This document shows, in pieces, positions 45,006-52,869 of a DNA stretch of 63,179 nucleotides. Location: positions 1 to 63,179 of the forward strand of contig NZ_JAUXUP010000063.1 in assembly GCF_030680935.1 (NCBI RefSeq), in the 5' to 3' direction. The translations under genes and the position numbers were made by a program. Source of the DNA: Polaromonas sp. GTDB lineage: Bacteria; Pseudomonadota; Gammaproteobacteria; Burkholderiales; Burkholderiaceae_C. Each line of letters begins with the position of its first letter. Positions within the stretch are counted from its first letter, which is position 1. The notes under the pieces are model-generated. The model saw only the letters and a program-made list of their open reading frames with translations. It made no database searches and had not been told where the DNA came from.

Positions 45006-46712
45006 TTAAGACAAGCCCCACACCGTAGACAGGTACTTGAAGTTCACGAAGTAGTACAGCACGAGCGTCACGAACAGAATCATGGCCAGCACAAAAGTAC
45101 CCGGCGCTTCCATGCCCCACATACCGATATGCTTCTTCCCTGTCCTTTCGGCCACAACGTCGGCATCTTCCACTTTTGGCCAAGGTGCGGAATCCTCCGC
45201 AATACGCTCACCGGTAAAAATGGATGCCAGCACGACCGCGATGAACATGATCGCGCCGACCGCCATGACCATACCGAATATTTCACCGATATCCATCAAG
45301 CCCTTGGCAATTTCAGGATATTCATAAGCCAACGGTTGACCGGCAAAAGTGATGTCCGCATGACGGCGTTGCACACCCAAAGTACCCGCACCCATCAGGG
45401 CAATCGAGAAAACCCAAGCGCCGAGACTAAAGATGTAGGGTTGCCATTTTGCCATTCCGGCCAGCACGATCTTACGCTGAAATACCACTGGAATCAGCCA
45501 GTAAGTCACCGCCATGAACGCCATGGTGGTGCCAGCCACAAGCGTGCCATGGAAGTGGCCCGGCAGATATGCGGTATTGTGGATAACCATGTTGATTTGT
45601 TCCACGCTCATTACCACGCCGGAAATACCCCCGATAAAGCCGAAACCGACCAGCGACAGGAACATGCCCGAGAACACCGGGTTCCCCCAGGGTGCCTTGC
45701 GCAGCCAAGTAAACAAACCTGTATCCAATCCCTTCCTGCGTTGAGCAACTTCAATGGAGCCGGGAACGGTCAACCCGTGGATCATACTGGCCAATACGGC
45801 AAGGTAGATCATGTAGCTGGTGTTGAGTATCTTCCATGTAGAAGACAATCCCGGGTCGGACAACAGGTGGTGCGCTGAGCCCAGTTGCAGGAACAGGATA
45901 TACAGCAGGAATGCACCACGGCTCACCTTCTCGGACATCGGCTTGGCGCCGAATACCAGCGATGCGATGAGATACCAGATGGTAATGTGGGTCGCCACGT
46001 TGATTTGCTGCGAAGAATGGCCGAAGCCCCACCAGATAACCCGGTACATCATCGGATCAATATGGCTGATCAGCCCGATCGACCAGAAGAAAGTCGGGAT
46101 CAGGATCAGTGCGCCGGAAACGATGGTGAAAACGGCAATCACGGTAGCCGTCACGCCGCCAAACACTACCAGCGGAAGCGACCCGCTATAGGTTTTCTCC
46201 CTTTTGGCAATCACCAGTGTGCCGAGAAACACAAAACAGCCGATCAGTGCACCCACGGCAAACAGGATCAGACCCAGGTAAAAATGCGGTGCTGCCTGCA
46301 GTGGCGGGTATGAGGTCATCATCACGCTGGAACCGCCTTGCAACACGGCCACTGCAACCAGAGCCGCACCGACGAGCATGAGCCAGAATTGCGCCCAGGC
46401 AAAACGCGGTGTCGCTAACCGGCTACCCAGCACATGTGCACCCAGAAAATACAATGCAGCCATTTCAAAGAAAATGATCCACACCGCCAGATTGACCAAG
46501 CCGTGCGCCGTCAGCGCCATGTAAAACAGCTCCGGGCTAAGCAATTGCACACTCGGCATGCGCGTAAGCGCCACCCCGATACCAAACAGCCCGCCAACCA
46601 GCAAAAACACCACTGCCGCAAACGCATTCCACTTGACCAGCGTATTGGCCGTTCTGTGAATCTTCAGGCCGGAAACCGGGTCAACACGAAAATCAGACAT
46701 TGTCGTCGCCAT
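45006..46712 (-). CDS. norY: Haem-copper nitric oxide reductase subunit I, sNOR-type (NorY)
   Basis: 568 residues, 13 or so membrane helices. Ligands: low-spin haem His70 (LTAHGLVNLAVW) and His388; high-spin haem His386 (LPGHFHGTLV); CuB/FeB site His232 and His281-His282 (GSAHHLLSD). Where oxidases carry the cross-linked Tyr four residues after His232, this protein has Gln236 (GFGHSSQQIN). Loss of that Tyr marks NO reductase-type members rather than O2 reductases. Gene order norS-norY with SenC nearby matches the norSY-senC clusters described in ammonia oxidisers. It starts six bases after norS. Confidence 0.85.
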   Translation of the reverse strand: MATTMSDFRVDPVSGLKIHRTANTLVKWNAFAAVVFLLVGGLFGIGVALTRMPSVQLLSPELFYMALTAHGLVNLAVWIIFFEMAALYFLGAHVLGSRLATPRFAWAQFWLMLVGAALVAVAVLQGGSSVMMTSYPPLQAAPHFYLGLILFAVGALIGCFVFLGTLVIAKREKTYSGSLPLVVFGGVTATVIAVFTIVSGALILIPTFFWSIGLISHIDPMMYRVIWWGFGHSSQQINVATHITIWYLIASLVFGAKPMSEKVSRGAFLLYILFLQLGSAHHLLSDPGLSSTWKILNTSYMIYLAVLASMIHGLTVPGSIEVAQRRKGLDTGLFTWLRKAPWGNPVFSGMFLSLVGFGFIGGISGVVMSVEQINMVIHNTAYLPGHFHGTLVAGTTMAFMAVTYWLIPVVFQRKIVLAGMAKWQPYIFSLGAWVFSIALMGAGTLGVQRRHADITFAGQPLAYEYPEIAKGLMDIGEIFGMVMAVGAIMFIAVVLASIFTGERIAEDSAPWPKVEDADVVAERTGKKHIGMWGMEAPGTFVLAMILFVTLVLYYFVNFKYLSTVWGLS

Positions 46713-46718
46713 TATTTC

Positions 46719-47276
46719 CTACTCCTTTACGTAAATTCTGCCCAGCATCGAATGATGGCCGATAGCACCACCACCACCGCAGTATTCGCCGCATGCTATG
46801 GCAAAAGTGCCGGTTTTATTGGGAGTGATGGTGGTAACCTGCTCGTAGCCGGGGTAAACCTGAAAGTTGATGTTTTCCGGCAACAACGAGAACCCATGCC
46901 CCACGTCATAGGAAGAGATATGCAAACGATATTTTTCCCCTTTTTTCAGCTCAAGAATAGGACGGTATTGCCATTGCATGGCAGCCAGATAAACATCACT
47001 ACCGGGCGGCGGGGCCACCACATCCTCGCCGGTCGCATCATCCTTGCGGATAGCGTACTTGGCTGTCATGTCGTCCACTTTTTGGGCAAACGCCTCGGGG
47101 GTGGTTTTGTAAGTTTCGTTACTCATGTTCTGCGGCCCGACAAAATGCCAGCCGATCATCCAGACAAACATGAAAACACACCACGAAAATGCGAGCACAA
47201 TCCATACGATCTCGCTGCGTTCGATGGGTTCACGCCACCAGTCCGGATTTGTTGGGGGGGTATAAGAAGTTCCCAT
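46719..47276 (-). CDS. norS: CuA-type subunit II of the haem-copper NO reductase (NorS)
   Basis: 185 residues. One N-terminal membrane helix (about 23-43), then a cupredoxin domain facing the periplasm. CuA ligands are His127 (DVGHGFSL), Cys162, Glu164, Cys166, His174 and Met177. Between Cys166 and His174 there are seven residues (GGGGAIG) instead of the usual three, a four-residue Gly-rich insertion encoded by repeated GGT codons. GGGAG precedes the ATG. It receives electrons from cytochrome c and passes them to NorY. Confidence 0.87.
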   Translation of the reverse strand: MGTSYTPPTNPDWWREPIERSEIVWIVLAFSWCVFMFVWMIGWHFVGPQNMSNETYKTTPEAFAQKVDDMTAKYAIRKDDATGEDVVAPPPGSDVYLAAMQWQYRPILELKKGEKYRLHISSYDVGHGFSLLPENINFQVYPGYEQVTTITPNKTGTFAIACGEYCGGGGAIGHHSMLGRIYVKE

Positions 47277-47317
47277 AGCTATATTTCTCCCTGTTAATTA
47301 TATCGAGTGCGGCGTTA

Positions 47318-47473
47318 TTACGGAGCCGGCGGCACGTTCATTATGTCCCACAATCCCCATAGCGTATAAAGCACCAAGGGCACCAATACAGCCAACGCCA
47401 ACATTAACCACTGGTTATCCAATGCTTTTTGCATGAAATGAGGGTTTACACCATTTGGATTTGACTCTGACAT
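47318..47473 (-). CDS. 51-residue single-helix membrane protein upstream of norS
   Basis: MSESNPNGVNPHFMQKALD leads into one hydrophobic helix (WLMLALAVLVPLVLYTLWGL) and ends DIMNVPPAP. ATG 47473 has GGGAGG nine bases upstream, an excellent site. It lies 41 bp upstream of norS on the same strand. Too short for ordinary gene calling; probably a small subunit of the oxidoreductase, like the small subunits of ba3 and cbb3 oxidases. Confidence 0.7.
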   Translation of the reverse strand: MSESNPNGVNPHFMQKALDNQWLMLALAVLVPLVLYTLWGLWDIMNVPPAP

Positions 47474-47619
47474 CGTTCATTCCTCCCTTAACAATTGATG
47501 GCTAACGCCATAGACAGTTGACACAAAATAAAACAACCTTGCGACTTCGTTTTTCTTTTTTCCACACACTGCCGCCCAAGCTGCCGTTTCAAGGCAGCCC
47601 GCAGAACTTCGGGAAACGT

Positions 47620-47763
47620 TTAATGCCGGAGCAGCATGAAAAGGCCGATACCAAAATAAGCCGCAGCGCTGATACCTATCAGGACGGTCAATAGCAGCAT
47701 ATTGTTGCGCAGTATTTGCTGCACGAAAGAAACTGGCGTACTCCCAGTCTTGGATGATTCCAT
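47620..47763 (-). CDS. 47-residue single-helix membrane protein, first in the norSY unit
   Basis: MESSKTGSTPVSFVQQILRN followed by one helix (MLLLTVLIGISAAAYFGIGLF) and LMLLRH-type end. ATG 47763 is preceded by GGGAGG with seven bases spacing. It is the first reading frame after the putative promoter region and lies 146 bp before the 51-residue gene. Role unknown; a small subunit or regulator of the NO reductase is plausible. Confidence 0.65.
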   Translation of the reverse strand: MESSKTGSTPVSFVQQILRNNMLLLTVLIGISAAAYFGIGLFMLLRH

Positions 47764-47793
47764 TGGATAGCCTCCCGATGCGTTATTATTTGT

Positions 47794-47826
47794 TTGCATT
47801 TAATGCAATTGTCCCCTGCGACAATT
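47794..47826. promoter_or_regulatory. Two overlapping perfect inverted repeats upstream of the norSY unit
   Basis: TTGCATT-T-AATGCAA (47794-47808) and AATTGTC-CCCTGC-GACAATT (47807-47826) share two bases. Both lie 30-65 bases upstream of the first start codon, downstream of the putative promoter, as expected for repressor sites. The first resembles an NsrR site with a centre two bases too short, so the regulator is not assigned. Confidence 0.5.
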
Positions 47827-47840
47827 TGACGCGTTTCGAG

Positions 47841-47869
47841 ATTTTGTTCCGACTGACAAAACCTGTCAA
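47841..47869 (-). promoter_or_regulatory. Candidate promoter for the norSY unit
   Basis: Minus strand TTGACA (47864-47869), 17 bases, CAAAAT (47841-47846). An inverted repeat TGACA-N5-TGTCA (47854-47868) overlaps the -35 box and could be an activator or repressor site. Confidence 0.45.
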
Positions 47870-48071
47870 GTATAAATTGCAAGTATTTTAATCGGGTATT
47901 TTTTGCAGCCTCTCTCTTGGCCACCTGCGCCCATAGCCACCCAATCAAAAACTCAATAAATTTAGCGTGTAATGAGCGTCGATAGCGGTATTTCCGGAAA
48001 TGCAGATGCAGCTTTCCAGCCCATTGTGCTTCTTGAGTGATACGAATTGACGCTGTGCGCAGCAGCTCCGA

Positions 48072-49227
<1,156 letters not shown>

Positions 49228-49271
49228 AATCATCTCGTCACTTCAATCTTCAATTAACGCCGCATGATACC

Positions 49272-50933
49272 TCAAGCGGCCATGCCCAACATCTCTGCCG
49301 CATGTTTGCGCGTAGTTTCAGTAAGCTTCACCCCGCCCAGCATACGGGCGACTTCCTCAATGCGTTGCTCATTGTCCAACACGGCAATGCGGCTCAATGT
49401 GACGCCATTTTCCACCACTTTATTTACCTGCCACTGATGATCGGCCGCTGCCGCGACTTGCGGCAAATGTGTGACGCACAACACTTGATAGTCCCTGCCC
49501 AATTGCTTGAGCAAACGCCCGACAATTTCCGCCACGCGCCCGCCGATGCCGCTGTCCACTTCGTCGAAAATCAGTGTCGGTACGCTGGCAATCCGGCTGG
49601 TGGCAACCTGTATCGCCAGACTGATGCGCGACAGCTCGCCGCCGGAAGCAACCCTGGCCAGGCTGCGCGCCGGCACACCAGGGTTCGCGGCAACCTGAAA
49701 CTCGACGGTTTCCAGGCCGCAGGCATTGCCTTCAGCCAACGGCGGCAATGCCACGGCAAAGCTGCCGCCCTGCATCGCCAGCGTCTGCATCGCGGCGGTA
49801 ATCTCGCGCGCCAGTTTGCCGGCTGCCCGTTTACGCCCGGCGCTCAGCTTCTGCGCCGCCTCCAGATAGCTGTGCTGTGCGGCTTGCTCCTGCCGCGCCA
49901 GTTCGGCGAGATCGGCATCGCCACCCAGCTCCGCCAGACGCGACTCGATACGCTGCAGCGCCTCGTCCAGATGTTCGGGTGCGACGCGGTATTTGCGCGC
50001 GGCATCCATCACGCTCTGGATACGCTGCTCCAACTCGTGCATACGCTGCGGGTCATTGTCCAAGCGCTGCTGATAATGACGCAGCGCGTACACCGCCTCC
50101 TGCAACTCGGCCTGCGCGCTTTCCAGCATCTGCAAGGTATTGCCCAGGCTTGCATCATGCGCCATACCGTCGCGCAGCCGCGCCGTCAGCGCGTTGAGTT
50201 GTGCCAGACAGGCGGTGTCTGATTCGCCCAAAATTTCGATGCCGAACGCGGCGGTCTCCAGCAGGCTCGCGGCATGCGCGAGTCGCGCATGATCTGCCTG
50301 CGTCTCGTCCCATTCCGCCGCATTGAAGCTCAGACCGTGCAACTCGTCGCGCTGAAACTGCAACAGCTCGCGCTCGGCTGCCACAGCCTCGACATTCTCG
50401 CTCAGACTGATGCGGCGGCGATGTAATGCCTGCCAGTCGCGGTACAGCGTAGCGACGTTCCCCGCCTCCTTCATCATCCCCGCATAACCGTCCAGCAACA
50501 TGCGTTGCATATCGGGGCGAAGCAACGATTGATGCGCGTGCTGGCCATGAATATCCAGCAACTGTTCGCCCGCTTCGCGCAACTGCTGCAAGGTGGCACT
50601 GCGCCCGTTGATAAAGCCGCGCGAACGCCCGCCTGCATCCAGCACGCGGCGCAACAGGCACACATCTTCATCGCCTGCCAGGTCCTGCTCTGCCAGCCAT
50701 GTTTGCAAATGCGGCAACGCCGCAATGTCGAATTCAGCGGCGATCTCGGCGCGCTCGCAACCGTTGCGCACCATCGCGGCGTCACCACGCTCGCCAAGCG
50801 CCAACGACAACGCACCGATCAAAATGGATTTGCCCGCCCCGGTCTCGCCGGTCAGCGCGGTAAAACCGGAGGAAAAATCCAGCTCAAGCGAGGAAACGAT
50901 GACGAAATCGCGGACGCTCAGGAATTTCAGCAT
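49272..50933 (-). CDS. recN: DNA repair protein RecN
   Basis: SMC-like ATPase for double-strand break repair. 553 residues. Walker A GETGAGKSILIGALSLAL near residue 29, long central coiled coils, ABC signature VASGGELSRISLAIQ and Walker B TLIFDEVDSGIGG. The start directly abuts the stop of nadK, an ordinary nadK-recN pairing. Confidence 0.96.
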   Translation of the reverse strand: MLKFLSVRDFVIVSSLELDFSSGFTALTGETGAGKSILIGALSLALGERGDAAMVRNGCERAEIAAEFDIAALPHLQTWLAEQDLAGDEDVCLLRRVLDAGGRSRGFINGRSATLQQLREAGEQLLDIHGQHAHQSLLRPDMQRMLLDGYAGMMKEAGNVATLYRDWQALHRRRISLSENVEAVAAERELLQFQRDELHGLSFNAAEWDETQADHARLAHAASLLETAAFGIEILGESDTACLAQLNALTARLRDGMAHDASLGNTLQMLESAQAELQEAVYALRHYQQRLDNDPQRMHELEQRIQSVMDAARKYRVAPEHLDEALQRIESRLAELGGDADLAELARQEQAAQHSYLEAAQKLSAGRKRAAGKLAREITAAMQTLAMQGGSFAVALPPLAEGNACGLETVEFQVAANPGVPARSLARVASGGELSRISLAIQVATSRIASVPTLIFDEVDSGIGGRVAEIVGRLLKQLGRDYQVLCVTHLPQVAAAADHQWQVNKVVENGVTLSRIAVLDNEQRIEEVARMLGGVKLTETTRKHAAEMLGMAA

Positions 50934-51806
50934 TTACAGTGTCTGGTTCCAGAGCAGCTTCTCGCGCAACGTATGATAGTAGCTGTGTCCCACCGGATGC
51001 AGCAGGCAGGCAGGCTCGGGGTGGCGCGTGACGATGATCTTGTCGTGCAACTGCAAGTCACAACTGGTGTGGCTGTCATAGCGCACATGGATATCGCTGG
51101 TGCGGTGCATCAGTATCTCCAGCACGGAGCTGCTCTTCACCACGATGGGGCGGTTGCTCAGGGTGTGCGGACACACCGGCACCAGTTCCAGCACATCCAG
51201 ACTGGGGTGCAGAATCGGCCCGCCCGCCGACAGCGCGTAAGCCGTCGAGCCGGTGGGCGAGGAAACGATCAGCCCATCTGCGCGCTGATTGTATAAGTAC
51301 TCACCGTCGATGCGCACCTCGAATTCGATCATGCTGCTGATATTGCTGCGATGCACGACCACTTCATTAAAGGCCAACCCGCTGGATATTTCAACGTTAT
51401 TGCGCAACACACGCGCCGACAATAACAGACGCTGCTCGGTGACGAACTTGCCGTCCAGCATCGCCTCCATGCTGTCCTGCATGTTCTCCAATGTGAGGTC
51501 GGTGAGAAAACCCAGCCTGCCCTGATTCACGCCAACCAGCGGTATCTGATGAGGCGACAGGGTACGCGCGATATTCAGCATGGTGCCATCGCCGCCGATC
51601 ACTATAGCCAGATCCACTACATTGGCCATTTCGTTCAGGCTCATCGCCGGATAGGGGCTGTCCTTGAGCTGCTCGGCGGTCAGGCTGTCCACCACCACGC
51701 TCAACCCCCTGGACGACAAAAACGCGGCCAGACTCAACAACGGCCCGGCAATTTCCGGAGCCTTGTGTTTGCCGATCAACGCGACGTTCTGGAAGGGGAA
51801 TTTCAT
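50934..51806 (-). CDS. nadK: NAD kinase
   Basis: Phosphorylates NAD to NADP. 290 residues. IVIGGDGTML contains the catalytic GGDG; GVNQGRLGFLTDL, FNEVVVHR and ADGLIVSSPTGSTAYALSAGGPILHP follow in the standard order. It abuts recN and follows the hemerythrin gene by 52 bp. Confidence 0.97.
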   Translation of the reverse strand: MKFPFQNVALIGKHKAPEIAGPLLSLAAFLSSRGLSVVVDSLTAEQLKDSPYPAMSLNEMANVVDLAIVIGGDGTMLNIARTLSPHQIPLVGVNQGRLGFLTDLTLENMQDSMEAMLDGKFVTEQRLLLSARVLRNNVEISSGLAFNEVVVHRSNISSMIEFEVRIDGEYLYNQRADGLIVSSPTGSTAYALSAGGPILHPSLDVLELVPVCPHTLSNRPIVVKSSSVLEILMHRTSDIHVRYDSHTSCDLQLHDKIIVTRHPEPACLLHPVGHSYYHTLREKLLWNQTL

Positions 51807-51858
51807 GGACGCGATTAAACCACATCACCCATGCAATGACAAAGCCGACGACATGCAG

Positions 51859-52239
51859 TTAAAGCAGGGGTTCAATTACCGGGAAAAGCTCTCTTTCCTC
51901 GAATCTCACATGGGCTGTCAGGCACTTGCCAAAGCTGCCCAGCGCTTCAGCGTCATTCCGCCGCAATTCATCAAGCAGCGCCCGCAACTGTTGGTGTTCC
52001 GCCATGGTGCGCTGCGCAAGCGGCCGGGTTTCCGCGCTGAGCAGAAGCGGCAGCAACGACTGTTCCTCGACCTGAAAGTGCGGCTCCAGTTCATCGGAGA
52101 ACGCCCGGATTGCGCGCTGGCAGGCTTTAGCCACCAAACCTTCATCACGCGATTGCGCAGCCCGCTCACATGCCTTCGCCAGAGTGAGCGCGGTGTGATG
52201 CTCCCGCGATAAAGGCTGCAAGACCGCACTTCTTTTCAT
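51859..52239 (-). CDS. Hemerythrin HHE-domain protein
   Basis: 126 residues, four-helix bundle. Di-iron ligand pattern: SREHHTAL, ELEPHFQVEEQSLLP, AEHQQLR and AHVRFEERELFPVIE. Such proteins bind O2 or NO or protect Fe-S centres. It follows the FmdE-like gene directly (stop at 52252), so it belongs to the TonB-receptor/FmdE-like unit; beside nitrite and NO reductases, an NO-related role is possible (inference). ATG 52239 is chosen; a TTG at 52251 is in frame. Confidence 0.85.
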   Translation of the reverse strand: MKRSAVLQPLSREHHTALTLAKACERAAQSRDEGLVAKACQRAIRAFSDELEPHFQVEEQSLLPLLLSAETRPLAQRTMAEHQQLRALLDELRRNDAEALGSFGKCLTAHVRFEERELFPVIEPLL

Positions 52240-52251
52240 GTCAGGCGCCAA

Positions 52252-52860
52252 TCAAGCCGGCGTCACCACAAAAACCTGCGGGTCATCGCCATATTCCAGC
52301 AGGATGCGGCGCACCCGTTCCTGCCACAACTGCCGAAACTCGGCAACCTCATCCCCGGTTGCCGTATCCGCCAGGCAATTTGCCATCAGCTCGGATACGC
52401 GCGGGGAACCCGGCACATGCTGCAAATGGGCAGCAACATGCACCGCCTGATTCGTATCCCGCCGGGTAAAACGCATCTCTCCGGGCATGTCCACCGCGAA
52501 GAACAGCAAGCGCCGCCGGTCAAAACGTCCGGCTAGTCCCTTGAAACCGTTTTCCGACATGGCGCCGGTCAGCATACTCACGACATTCGCAATGACGCCT
52601 GTCACACCACTTGCGCTCTCCTGCCTGAATTCCACACGGATATCACCGCGCACCGGGGTTGCATCCGGATAAAGAAAATCCAGCGCCTTATAGGTCGCCC
52701 AATAGGCCGACGCGACCGTTGGACAGGAATGTCCGGCCAGCCGCACCGCATCGAAATATCCATATTGCAGAATCCCGCCTTGCGTCGCGCCAAGGAATTC
52801 GGCCAATGGGTCATACAGGCTGATCCTGGGTACCGCGTCAAAAAATTTCGGATAGCTCAT
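52252..52860 (-). CDS. FmdE-like domain protein
   Basis: 202 residues. LAGHSCPTVASAYWATYKAL resembles the GHxCPG motif of the FmdE family (named after molybdenum formylmethanofuran dehydrogenase subunit E), with His44 and Cys46 as likely metal ligands. The rest has the family's alpha/beta look (TPVRGDIRVEFRQ). No methanofuran pathway is visible. It starts 9 bases after the TonB receptor gene, so a role in handling the metal or cofactor imported by that receptor is plausible. The exact family is uncertain. Confidence 0.55.
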   Translation of the reverse strand: MSYPKFFDAVPRISLYDPLAEFLGATQGGILQYGYFDAVRLAGHSCPTVASAYWATYKALDFLYPDATPVRGDIRVEFRQESASGVTGVIANVVSMLTGAMSENGFKGLAGRFDRRRLLFFAVDMPGEMRFTRRDTNQAVHVAAHLQHVPGSPRVSELMANCLADTATGDEVAEFRQLWQERVRRILLEYGDDPQVFVVTPA

Positions 52861-52869
52861 TTGACGATC

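Larger units (their letters stand above)
47764..48071. other. Intergenic region with operators, norSY unit / dapB
   Basis: About 308 bp without a gene. The left side holds the palindromes and promoter listed separately; the right side toward dapB (about 47880-48071) shows nothing I can name. Confidence 0.6.

Noticed and set aside
45006..46712. Calling NorY an ordinary cytochrome c oxidase subunit I
   Set aside because: The Tyr four residues after the first CuB His is replaced by Gln (HSSQQ), and gene order matches norSY-senC clusters.
47794..47808. Assigning the palindrome to NsrR
   Set aside because: The half-sites resemble NsrR sites but the centre is two bases short; not enough to name the regulator.
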